From Candidatus Saccharimonadota bacterium (GTDB lineage Bacteria > Patescibacteriota > Saccharimonadia > Saccharimonadales > UBA7683), in contig JAGOUG010000012.1 in the NCBI GenBank assembly GCA_018061375.1, positions 1-20,279 on the forward strand: 20,279 nt of DNA, given 5' to 3'. Below, in pieces: positions 6,955 through 13,064 of the stretch. Made by a program: the position numbers and the translations under genes. The notes beneath the pieces are model-generated. The model was given only the letters and a program-made list of their open reading frames with translations. It searched no databases and was not told where the DNA came from. Numbering within the stretch: position 1 is the stretch's first letter; every line of letters begins with the position of its first letter.

Positions 6955-8345
6955 TGGCAGTTCAAAACCCACTTGTTATATTTGTTTTTAGCAAACAAGG
7001 AAACCCGGGTAGTACCCGTTATGATGGGTTTGCTCGTCGGCTCAAGAAATACGGGAATCTAGAGGGTGTTGAGACTTTGACGTGCGCACTAGAAAATCTG
7101 TTATTTACGATCTCTGAAGACGGGACTGCTCAGATAGTTGATTTACGATCGGGGATAAATTTCAACACAGCCAGTATGGTCTATTTGAAATCATGGGAGT
7201 CAATGCCGGAAGAAGCATGTGCTACAACACTATACCTAGAACATAGGGGAATACCATATGTAGATGGACTACCGAAGCATGTTGGGATCTCTAAGCTCTC
7301 ACAGATGTTTAGAATGTGGTCTGCGGGTATACGAGTACCGACTACGTACTTTGTACGTAACCACCAGCTGCTATCAGAATTTTTATCTGAACAGCCGAAT
7401 ACTTTTTGGCCGCTCATTATGAAAGATGCTTTCGGTGAAAAAGGTAAGTCGAATTATTTAGCTCACAACTTGAAAGAAGCTACTGGAATACTGGCACGTA
7501 ACCCGGATATAACTTTTATCTGTCAGAGGTTTGTCCCGAATCTAGGGGATTACAGAGTGGGTGTATATATGGGAAAGGCTTCATTTGGGCTGCTTAGACA
7601 GGGTGACGGTAGTACGCACCTGAATAATACTTCTGCCGGTGGCGCAGCAACATATATGAAACCAAGTGAACTTCCTGTTGGAATGGCTGCTCTAGCCGAA
7701 GAAGCAGCTGTGGCGGCTGACTTAAAAATCGCTGGTGTTGATGTAATGATAGACTCCAAAACCAATAAGCCCCTTATTTTAGAGGTAAATCAGGGCTCAC
7801 AGATAGTTACGGGTGTTAATATTGAAGAGAACATAGTCGCCTTTACGTCTGCATTGTCTAGTTCGCTAAAGCATAGGCACACCAGGGAGAAGACCAAGCC
7901 AATGAGCACTGTTGGCAGAAGAGCCTACGTTGCGCTACCTGAACTAGGTGTCGATTCAATAGTTGCAAAAATTGACAGTGGTGCCTACACATCAGCACTT
8001 CATGCTGAGAATATAGTTATTACAAAAGATGAGAACGGGGCAGAGATTTTAAATTTCGATGTCATACCGGGAGACAAAATAAAGATTACCGATAACCAAG
8101 TAAAGCGTGTATCAACAAGTGACTTCTTCAAGCAGGTGGTCACTAGCTCGAATGGGCATGAAGAAGAGCGTTTCACGATTCGTACTAGGTTGGTAATTGA
8201 AGGTAGAACCTTCCGGGCCACGCTGACGCTAACCGACAGAAGCTCTATGAGTCACCCACTACTAATTGGCCGAAAAATCTTACGTTCACGCTTTTTGGTA
8301 AACGTTGAACTGAGTGAATTTAACCGAGCAGAATGGAATTACTAG
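6954..8345 (+). CDS. RimK-like ATP-grasp ligase fused to a RimB-like protease-fold domain
   Basis: A 463-residue two-domain protein. Residues 1-305 are an ATP-grasp ligase with IMKDAFGEKGKSNYL (155-169), CQRFVPNLGDYR (190-201), THLNNTSAGG (221-230) and LEVNQGSQI (276-284). Residues 317-463 match the putative ATP-dependent zinc protease/RimB family (PF05618): GRRAYVALPELG (321-332), then KIDSGAYTSALHA (339-351) carrying the DSGA signature resembling retropepsin DTGA, and near the end LLIGRKILRSRFLV. In other bacteria rimB sits beside rimK as a separate gene and its product is thought to counter or trim the modification, so the fusion suggests ligation and cleavage in one chain. The start overlaps the preceding stop (TAATG), with GAGGG (6942-6946) upstream. 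Confidence 0.88.
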   Translation: MAVQNPLVIFVFSKQGNPGSTRYDGFARRLKKYGNLEGVETLTCALENLLFTISEDGTAQIVDLRSGINFNTASMVYLKSWESMPEEACATTLYLEHRGIPYVDGLPKHVGISKLSQMFRMWSAGIRVPTTYFVRNHQLLSEFLSEQPNTFWPLIMKDAFGEKGKSNYLAHNLKEATGILARNPDITFICQRFVPNLGDYRVGVYMGKASFGLLRQGDGSTHLNNTSAGGAATYMKPSELPVGMAALAEEAAVAADLKIAGVDVMIDSKTNKPLILEVNQGSQIVTGVNIEENIVAFTSALSSSLKHRHTREKTKPMSTVGRRAYVALPELGVDSIVAKIDSGAYTSALHAENIVITKDENGAEILNFDVIPGDKIKITDNQVKRVSTSDFFKQVVTSSNGHEEERFTIRTRLVIEGRTFRATLTLTDRSSMSHPLLIGRKILRSRFLVNVELSEFNRAEWNY

Positions 8346-8387
8346 GATGCTATATACCACTAAACCAGATACAATGGAGATACAATT
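8346..8387 (+). promoter_or_regulatory. spacer with ribosome binding site and direct repeat before rimK
   Basis: This is the only real gap in the cluster (42 bases). It holds two copies of AGATACAAT (8367-8375 and 8378-8386) around the Shine-Dalgarno GGAGA (8376-8380), seven bases before the ATG. The first TACAAT could also act as an internal -10, giving a 12-base leader. Confidence 0.5.
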
Positions 8388-9302
8388 ATGAACATAGTAA
8401 TACTCTCAAACGGAACAGCAAATTATTCCACAAAACGGCTTAAAGAAGAGGCGCTGAGTCGTGGTCACAATGTTCGTGTAGTTAAATACAAAAACTGTTA
8501 TGCAGCCATGGAACGCGATAATCCTGCGGTAAGTTACCGCGGTGTAGATCTCCGTAATGTAGATGCAGTGATTCCGCGAATCGCAAATAGTATGACCAGA
8601 TACGGTAGTGCGATAGTACGGCAGTTTGAAATGCAGGGTGTCTACACTACGGCAAATTCTATTGCGATTGTACGTTCTCGAGATAAGCTCCGTAGTCTAC
8701 AGCTGCTGTCTAAGTATGGTGTCGATATTCCAAAAACGGTTTTTTCTAGAAACACTACAGATATCGATGACTTAATTGAACATATCGGTAGTATGCCGAT
8801 TATTATTAAGCTTGCGCGTGGAACACATGGTAACGGTGTAGTTCTAGCAGAGTCAAAAAAAGCTGCTAAATCAGTACTTCAAGCGTTCTATCTTCATAAC
8901 GAAGACGGCACGAACATTTTGCTTCAAGAATTTGTAAAAGAGTCTGCGGGCGAAGATATACGAGCGTTTGTAGTCGGTGGTAGAGTTGTTGCAAGTGTAA
9001 AACGGCAGAGTCTAGATGATGACTTTAGAAGTAATACTCATCAAGGCGGTACGCCTGTTCCGATAAAACTTACTCCAGAAGAAAAGAAGACTGCAGAAAA
9101 AGCGGCAAAAGCCATGGGCTTACCGATTTGTGGCGTAGATATGATGCGTTCTGAAAGGGGTCCACTGGTGCTAGAGGTGAACTCATCCGCAAGTCTAAAG
9201 GCAGTAGAAACGGTAACAGGAAGAAATGTAGCGGCAAAGGTTATCGATTACATTGAAATTAACGCGAAACGTAAGAATAAAAAAGATAAGGTTGGTGCGT
9301 AA
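8388..9302 (+). CDS. rimK: RimK-family alpha-L-glutamate ligase
   Basis: A canonical RimK-type ATP-grasp ligase of 304 residues, the family's usual length. In Escherichia coli RimK adds glutamates to the C-terminus of ribosomal protein S6; relatives make other alpha- or gamma-glutamyl bonds. Seen: an N-terminal domain starting MNIVILSNG, the ATP-binding KLARGTHGNGVVL (141-153), GEDIRAFVVGG (188-198), the conserved FRSNTHQGG (213-221) and metal-binding VLEVNSSAS (261-269), then a basic C-terminal tail. It is the most conventional ligase of the four and could supply the founding activity of the cluster. A Shine-Dalgarno supports the start. Whether S6 is the substrate cannot be judged because rpsF is not in the window. 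Confidence 0.92.
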   Translation: MNIVILSNGTANYSTKRLKEEALSRGHNVRVVKYKNCYAAMERDNPAVSYRGVDLRNVDAVIPRIANSMTRYGSAIVRQFEMQGVYTTANSIAIVRSRDKLRSLQLLSKYGVDIPKTVFSRNTTDIDDLIEHIGSMPIIIKLARGTHGNGVVLAESKKAAKSVLQAFYLHNEDGTNILLQEFVKESAGEDIRAFVVGGRVVASVKRQSLDDDFRSNTHQGGTPVPIKLTPEEKKTAEKAAKAMGLPICGVDMMRSERGPLVLEVNSSASLKAVETVTGRNVAAKVIDYIEINAKRKNKKDKVGA

Positions 9303-9723
9303 AGTATTTATAGGGGTGGGGATTTGTGTAATTGGTGCCTTTTTATTTTTTGCGACATCTTCGCAAAAACAGCTCATACCACTAATAATAGGTGGCCAGA
9401 GTCTTAATGTAGAAATTGCGAATACGTCGCAAAAAAGAGAACAGGGCTTATGTTGCCGAGAGAGTTTGCCTTCTGATCAAGGTATGTTGTTTGTCTATGA
9501 CTCACCTGGCGATTATCGTTTCTGGATGAAAGACACTCAGATTCCGCTCGATATGTTTTGGATCGATGTTAGTAAACATGTCGTACACATAGAAGAGAAC
9601 GTGCAGCCAGACAGCTATCCGCAGACATTCGGTACAAGTACTCCAGCACAATACGTACTTGAAACAAACGCAGGATTCGCAAAAGAGTATGGTATTAAAA
9701 ATCGCGACAAAGTCGCATTTTAG
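9295..9723 (+). CDS. DUF192 family membrane-anchored protein
   Basis: A 142-residue protein with one N-terminal hydrophobic segment (about 4-20) that should anchor it to the membrane or act as a signal peptide, followed by a DUF192 domain. The domain is recognised by EQGLCCRESLPSDQGMLFVY and FWMKDTQIPLDMFWID. DUF192 proteins are small beta-rich extracytoplasmic proteins without an established biochemical role. I chose GTG at 9295, which overlaps the rimK stop, with AAGG just upstream and the sequence MRKVFIGVG giving a natural signal start. A TTG at 9253 in the same frame would give a longer basic N-terminus and a 50-base overlap. It is last in the ATP-grasp operon. Confidence 0.85.
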   Translation: MRKVFIGVGICVIGAFLFFATSSQKQLIPLIIGGQSLNVEIANTSQKREQGLCCRESLPSDQGMLFVYDSPGDYRFWMKDTQIPLDMFWIDVSKHVVHIEENVQPDSYPQTFGTSTPAQYVLETNAGFAKEYGIKNRDKVAF

Positions 9724-9758
9724 AAAAACCACGTATGCTTCCTCCCCTATGCCAAATC

Positions 9759-9774
9759 TGATACCATTAGCGGT
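9759..9774 (+). promoter_or_regulatory. extended -10 for a leaderless mRNA
   Basis: TGA followed by TACCAT (9762-9767) ends seven bases before the ATG at 9775. There is no Shine-Dalgarno and no clear -35. Confidence 0.5.
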
Positions 9775-10257
9775 ATGGTAGATATTATTGCACCCGTTGT
9801 GGTCCTTCTTGTTGTCTTGGTTGTTGTGCTTCATAGAACCAGCGCTGGCGTTGCTGTACTGGCATTACTTGCCGGTGTACTTTTAGATCAGCTACTGAGT
9901 GCGTGGGTGATAGCTGCGCTGCCTTCACAGCAGGCACCACTCAATATATATGTTTCCGTGGTCGTGCATCTTCTCATAACGTTTACCCCAATGGTTGTGG
10001 CTCTGGCATTTGTGAAGGCGACTCGTCAATCTCTAATTGTCCCGATATTAACAGGGCTTGTCCTGGGTTTCTTGGTTGTGTACTTTGGCCTAAAGATTGT
10101 TGCTCCGCTTCCTGACGTTACTAAAGTTGCAAATAACTCAGGGTTGATTACGTTCTTGGGCCCATACCAGAACGCAATACTAGCAGCCAGCGCGGTGCTA
10201 GCAATTTTAGCCATGGTGATAGATCACCGCAAAATCAGAGGCAAAAAAGACAAATAA
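9775..10257 (+). CDS. hypothetical polytopic membrane protein
   Basis: A 160-residue, very hydrophobic protein whose family I do not recognise. Hydrophobic stretches near residues 3-19, 24-48, 59-79, 85-110 and 131-148 suggest four or five membrane segments, with a short basic tail (RKIRGKKDK) likely in the cytosol. There are no charged catalytic motifs. The alternating small hydrophobic layout resembles CvpA-like or colicin-production-like proteins, but this is not strong enough for a name. The start is set by a TGA-TACCAT element seven bases upstream. It is a separate unit after the ATP-grasp operon, upstream of tRNA-Lys. Confidence 0.75.
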   Translation: MVDIIAPVVVLLVVLVVVLHRTSAGVAVLALLAGVLLDQLLSAWVIAALPSQQAPLNIYVSVVVHLLITFTPMVVALAFVKATRQSLIVPILTGLVLGFLVVYFGLKIVAPLPDVTKVANNSGLITFLGPYQNAILAASAVLAILAMVIDHRKIRGKKDK

Positions 10258-10336
10258 CATTGCCTTTAACCTGTTATTATGAGAAAATACCCTAGTCTTC
10301 GTTGAAATGCGAACTGTACATTCTATCCCAATATAA

Positions 10337-10413
10337 GGGCCAGTAGCTCAGCTGGTTAGAGCACCTGCCTTTTAAGCAGGGTGTCCCGGGTTCAAGTCCC
10401 GGCTGGCCCTCCA
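10337..10413 (+). tRNA. tRNA-Lys (anticodon TTT)
   Basis: A 77-base cloverleaf with encoded CCA. The acceptor stem GGGCCAG (10337-10343) pairs perfectly with CTGGCCC (10403-10409). The D arm GCTC/GAGC, the anticodon stem CCTGC (10364-10368)/GCAGG (10376-10380) with loop CTTTTAA, anticodon TTT at 10371-10373, and the T arm CCGGG/CCCGG with TTCAAGT are all intact. The discriminator base is T (10410), unusual for a bacterial lysine tRNA, which normally has A73. A terminator follows at 10454-10477. Confidence 0.96.
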
Positions 10414-10453
10414 TTTTGACTTTACAGATGACCCTTGGGGAATGTATGAACAT

Positions 10454-10477
10454 AAAGAGCCACTCAGGCTTTTTTTG
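10454..10477 (+). terminator. intrinsic terminator after tRNA-Lys
   Basis: AAAGAGCC (10454-10461) pairs with GGCTTTTT (10467-10474), with one G-U pair, around ACTCA, and is followed by further T residues. The promoter of the next gene begins four bases after the T-run. An in-frame upstream extension of the deaminase from 10442 would run through this hairpin and is not credible. Confidence 0.8.
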
Positions 10478-10480
10478 TTT

Positions 10481-10495
10481 TGTTATAATATGGGT
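10481..10495 (+). promoter_or_regulatory. extended -10 for the leaderless deaminase mRNA
   Basis: TGT followed by TATAAT (10484-10489) ends six bases before the ATG at 10496, exactly where transcription would begin. No Shine-Dalgarno is present. Confidence 0.75.
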
Positions 10496-10981
10496 ATGAC
10501 AGACGAAGACTATATGCGGTTAGCTATTGAGGAGGGTAAAAGTGCTACTAACCAAGGCAACTGGCCGATTGGCTGCGTGATTGTCCTGGATGGACTGGTC
10601 GTCGCAAAAGGACACAATTTAGTTTACTCTACCGATAACAGACTTGCCCACGCCGAACTTATTGCACTGGAAGCCGCTCAACCTTATATTTTTAAACGAC
10701 TCGGTGAAGCAATAATGTACACAACATACGAGCCTTGCCCAATGTGCTTTGGTGCAGCCTTGAATGCCAGACTAAAAAAAGTCGTTTACGGTGTAGATCT
10801 AAACGGGAGTGGTGCAGTACATTTGAAGGATCAATTACCAGAACTTTATATTGGTGGTGAATATAATACTGAGTTTATTAGTGGGGTATTGGCTGATGAG
10901 TGTGAGCTACTGTATCAGGAAGGCGAAGTTGCTGTGCTAAGCGCCAGACAGGCACTAGTCAATCAAGCCAACAATAAATAA
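10496..10981 (+). CDS. nucleoside/nucleobase deaminase (TadA/GuaD-like)
   Basis: A 161-residue zinc-dependent deaminase of the cytidine/deoxycytidylate deaminase superfamily. Seen: a substrate strand GNWPIGCVIV (21-30), the zinc-binding and proton-shuttle motif HAE (52-54) and PCPMC (80-84) with Cys81 and Cys84. These hydrolytically remove an amino group from a base. The motif spacing fits both tRNA adenosine deaminase and guanine/cytosine deaminases. The C-terminal part (LKDQLPELYIGGEYNTEFISGV) does not look like E. coli TadA, so a free-nucleobase or nucleoside substrate is at least as likely. I chose the ATG at 10496 because it lies at the expected transcription start; 10490 is the only other plausible ATG. 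Confidence 0.85.
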   Translation: MTDEDYMRLAIEEGKSATNQGNWPIGCVIVLDGLVVAKGHNLVYSTDNRLAHAELIALEAAQPYIFKRLGEAIMYTTYEPCPMCFGAALNARLKKVVYGVDLNGSGAVHLKDQLPELYIGGEYNTEFISGVLADECELLYQEGEVAVLSARQALVNQANNK

Positions 10982-11033
10982 GTCATCCTTGCGTGCTAGT
11001 TTAGTTGCAAAAGTTTGCACCTTGCGCCTCCGG

Positions 11034-11047
11034 TAAGCATATGCTTA
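11034..11047. repeat. perfect 14-bp palindrome
   Basis: TAAGCAT/ATGCTTA (11034-11047) lies between the deaminase gene and the next promoter. It could be a regulator site; there is no gene-specific evidence. Confidence 0.4.
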
Positions 11048-11051
11048 AAAC

Positions 11052-11072
11052 AGAGGTAAAATACCTTTTTTT
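11052..11072 (+). terminator. weak intrinsic terminator
   Basis: AGGTA (11054-11058) and TACCT (11062-11066), extendable by a G-U and an A-T pair, form a short hairpin followed by a run of T. It ends the deaminase transcript just ahead of the next -10 (11077-11082). Confidence 0.5.
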
Positions 11073-11076
11073 GATG

Positions 11077-11101
11077 TATAATTTGTTCAAAGGGAGTAAT
11101 T
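11077..11101 (+). promoter_or_regulatory. -10 and ribosome binding site of the DUF1059-like gene
   Basis: TATAAT (11077-11082) leaves room for a leader of roughly a dozen bases, which contains AGGGAG (11091-11096), five bases before the ATG. This gene therefore has a Shine-Dalgarno despite the short leader. Confidence 0.65.
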
Positions 11102-11332
11102 ATGAAGAAAACAACTTGCAATAATCTAGGTGGTGCGTGTGATGAAGTAATAACTGGTGAAACATCTGCAGAAATGGGTGAAAACAGCAGAAACCACGTA
11201 ATGCAAAAAATTCAGGCTGGTGACGAAGCTCACCAGAAAGCCATGGATGACATGATGGCGTTAAGTTCAGAAGATCAACAAAAATGGTATAAAGACTTTG
11301 AGGAAAGTTTTAGTTCATTGGAAGATGTGTAG
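11102..11332 (+). CDS. DUF1059-like small protein
   Basis: A 76-residue soluble protein. The N-terminus MKKTTCNNLGGACDEVITG matches the pattern of DUF1059 proteins (short basic start, Cys6, LGG-x-CD with Cys13), followed by helical segments rich in His, Met and acidic residues (GDEAHQKAMDDMM). DUF1059 has no established function. The two N-terminal cysteines and several histidines could bind metal, but that is inference. The start is backed by AGGGAG. It stands alone between two terminators. Confidence 0.75.
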   Translation: MKKTTCNNLGGACDEVITGETSAEMGENSRNHVMQKIQAGDEAHQKAMDDMMALSSEDQQKWYKDFEESFSSLEDV

Positions 11333-11389
11333 CAAACAATAGTTGCTGCTGACAAGACTAAAGCCTCATAAATTAGCATACACATGTAT

Positions 11390-11411
11390 AAAGACCCGAG
11401 AGGGTCTTTTT
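11390..11411 (+). terminator. intrinsic terminator
   Basis: A perfect 8-bp stem, AAAGACCC (11390-11397) and GGGTCTTT (11402-11409), with GAGA loop and following T residues, ends the DUF1059-like transcript. It lies directly in front of the next extended -10. Confidence 0.85.
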
Positions 11412-11425
11412 GTTACTATGTATCA
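11411..11425 (+). promoter_or_regulatory. extended -10 for a leaderless kinase mRNA
   Basis: TGT followed by TACTAT (11414-11419) ends six bases before the ATG at 11426. The TG overlaps the tail of the preceding terminator. No Shine-Dalgarno. Confidence 0.65.
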
Positions 11426-12328
11426 ATGGATATAGACTACAAAAAACTAAAGATTATAAAGACTCTCCAGGACTCCCCTCGCTTCCTAGTCCAAAAGGTG
11501 GAATTAAACGGGGAAATAGTCGTTCTTAAAAAAGCTAAAACAAAAAAGATGGTCGTTAATCTCCAGAACGAGATACTGAGTTATTCTATCTACCAAGAGA
11601 TAGTCTCCGGTCATCCAGATTGCCCATTCCAAACAGCATCACTACTTGCTTCTGGGGAAGATTGGATAATACTCAGCTTCTTGGAAGGAGAGTCAGGGAA
11701 CGACCTGGTCAACGAAGACGAAAAGGGGAAGGTATACGACAAAATAGCTGAGATAATGGCCTTCTGCGACAATAAAGTTTCAGTGAATTACCAGGGTAAA
11801 CCAATACCGCTGCCACAGCACTACTTAATAGAAATGAAAGAAAAACTCAAGAAGAGAAAGGAAGCATTCAAACAAATCCCAGAAGAAACAGGACTAAACT
11901 TTGGTCTACTTAACACCGCAATAGATTATGCTTCAAAAAACGTACACAGGCTAAAAACTTGCTTCAACAACCCAGACCTAAGTCACGACCACCTTATAGT
12001 ATCTGGCGATACGGCAAGTATATTTGACTTTGAGATCAACAGCCTATACCATCCAAGATTCCTCGACCTTATAACCCAATTCTCAAATTTATGGTTCTTT
12101 GGGGATAAGGAGGGAGCATTTAACTTCTATTATTGCTTCTGGCGACACAAAGGTCTGAGTCAAAACGAGTATCTGCCTGATTTGAAGACGCTGCTCTACA
12201 TTAAATGCATAAGCTTCACCTGGCAACTCATAACAGAGCCCTCCGACGATCATAATACACAGCAAAAACTCGACCAGAACTTTGCAAACAATATTAATGA
12301 AGTACTCAAGTACACGTCTAGCCTATAG
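11426..12328 (+). CDS. APH/choline-kinase-like phosphotransferase, divergent
   Basis: A 300-residue protein that resembles the aminoglycoside phosphotransferase/choline kinase fold. Near the N-terminus a strand pattern ELNGEIVVLKKA supplies a candidate ATP-binding lysine. Near residues 200-217, PDLSHDHLIVSG followed by ASIFDFEINS resembles the Brenner motif (HxDxxxxN-type) and the DFG-like magnesium motif. The usual catalytic Asp in HGD is replaced by the sequence SHDH, so activity is uncertain. The substrate is unknown. I rejected the ATG at 11384 because it would translate the terminator hairpin. Isoleucine is often ATA and arginine often AGA/AGG, unlike neighbouring genes, which may indicate transfer. 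Confidence 0.6.
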   Translation: MDIDYKKLKIIKTLQDSPRFLVQKVELNGEIVVLKKAKTKKMVVNLQNEILSYSIYQEIVSGHPDCPFQTASLLASGEDWIILSFLEGESGNDLVNEDEKGKVYDKIAEIMAFCDNKVSVNYQGKPIPLPQHYLIEMKEKLKKRKEAFKQIPEETGLNFGLLNTAIDYASKNVHRLKTCFNNPDLSHDHLIVSGDTASIFDFEINSLYHPRFLDLITQFSNLWFFGDKEGAFNFYYCFWRHKGLSQNEYLPDLKTLLYIKCISFTWQLITEPSDDHNTQQKLDQNFANNINEVLKYTSSL

Positions 12329-12376
12329 CCTTGTTCAAATGAGCAGTCCGATGGTCCTCTAATCTTTTTTGTGGTA

Positions 12377-12397
12377 AAAGACACAAAAGCGTCTTTC
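12377..12397 (+). terminator. weak terminator-like hairpin
   Basis: AAAGAC (12377-12382) pairs with GTCTTT (12391-12396) around an eight-base loop. The stem is weak, and the T-rich arm runs straight into the next extended -10. Confidence 0.35.
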
Positions 12398-12416
12398 TGA
12401 TATTATTAGGCGACTT
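12398..12416 (+). promoter_or_regulatory. extended -10 before the M15 peptidase gene
   Basis: TGA followed by TATTAT (12401-12406) ends ten bases before the ATG at 12417. No Shine-Dalgarno is present, so the mRNA would be leaderless or have only a few leader bases. Confidence 0.55.
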
Positions 12417-12992
12417 ATGAATACAAAAAATCGCCAAGACGCAATCGTAGATTCATCGCTGACTCTTCAGCAGGCACTTCGTCAGAATCCTAGCTCACCA
12501 TGCCCGCCCGAAGTTATCGCTGAGCTCGAATTGTTCAACGTTCACTACTATTCGTTTGATGGTCAGATTCACATCGGTCAAATTGTGGCACACAAAGATC
12601 TAGTAGAAGACATCCAGGGTGCTTTTAGAATTCTGCTGGCCGAACGATTCCCTATACAGTCAGTTATTCCAATTGCAGATGAGAGGTTTGGGTGGGACGA
12701 TACCGTTTCGACTTCAGTAAATAATACATCGGCTTTTAATTACCGAAACGTAAGGAATACTGATGAAATTTCAAATCATGCAGCGGGTAGAGCAATAGAC
12801 ATAAACCCACTACTGAATCCATACTTCCCTGGTGAAAAAGTATTTCCAGCGCATGCATCGTATGATCAATCGGTTCCTGGGACGATAGTAGCGGGCAGTA
12901 GTTTGGTGGAACATTTTACAAACTTAGGTTGGTTCTGGGGTGCTAGCTGGGCCGACGACCCCGACTATCAGCATTTCGAGAAATTAACATAG
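12417..12992 (+). CDS. M15-family peptidase (VanY/CwlK-like)
   Basis: A 191-residue zinc peptidase of the Peptidase_M15_4 type, whose members cleave D-Ala-D-Ala or L-Ala-D-Glu bonds in peptidoglycan stem peptides. Seen: the zinc-binding SNHAAGRAIDINP (119-131) with His121 and Asp128, and the third ligand in DYQHFEK with His186, near the C-terminus as the family requires. There is no recognisable signal peptide or membrane segment, so either export uses another route or it acts on cell-wall or prey-derived material inside the cell. The ATG at 12417 follows an extended -10. It is a single-gene unit. Confidence 0.85.
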   Translation: MNTKNRQDAIVDSSLTLQQALRQNPSSPCPPEVIAELELFNVHYYSFDGQIHIGQIVAHKDLVEDIQGAFRILLAERFPIQSVIPIADERFGWDDTVSTSVNNTSAFNYRNVRNTDEISNHAAGRAIDINPLLNPYFPGEKVFPAHASYDQSVPGTIVAGSSLVEHFTNLGWFWGASWADDPDYQHFEKLT

Positions 12993-13048
12993 CTGTACTG
13001 AAAATATGTACACTATCGCCTAAGTGAATAGCAAGCTCATTGGTTAGT

Positions 13049-13064
13049 TGGTATACTCAGTTTT
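13049..13064 (+). promoter_or_regulatory. extended -10 for a leaderless mRNA
   Basis: TGG followed by TATACT (13052-13057) ends seven bases before the ATG at 13065. No Shine-Dalgarno. Confidence 0.65.

Noticed and set aside
9253..9294. Upstream TTG start for the DUF192 gene
   Set aside because: It would overlap rimK by 50 bases and put a very basic extension before the membrane segment; GTG at 9295 overlaps the stop and gives a normal signal sequence.
10442..10495. Upstream extension of the deaminase from ATG 10442
   Set aside because: It would translate the tRNA terminator hairpin and the -10 element; the ATG at 10496 lies at the expected transcription start.
11102..11332. The 76-residue Cys-containing protein as a precursor peptide for the ATP-grasp enzymes
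   Set aside because: It looks like a DUF1059-type protein, lies 1.4 kb beyond the operon behind separate promoters and a tRNA, and has no repeated core motif of the graspetide kind.
11384..11425. Upstream ATG of the kinase-like gene
   Set aside because: The added residues are encoded by the terminator stem-loop (11390-11411).
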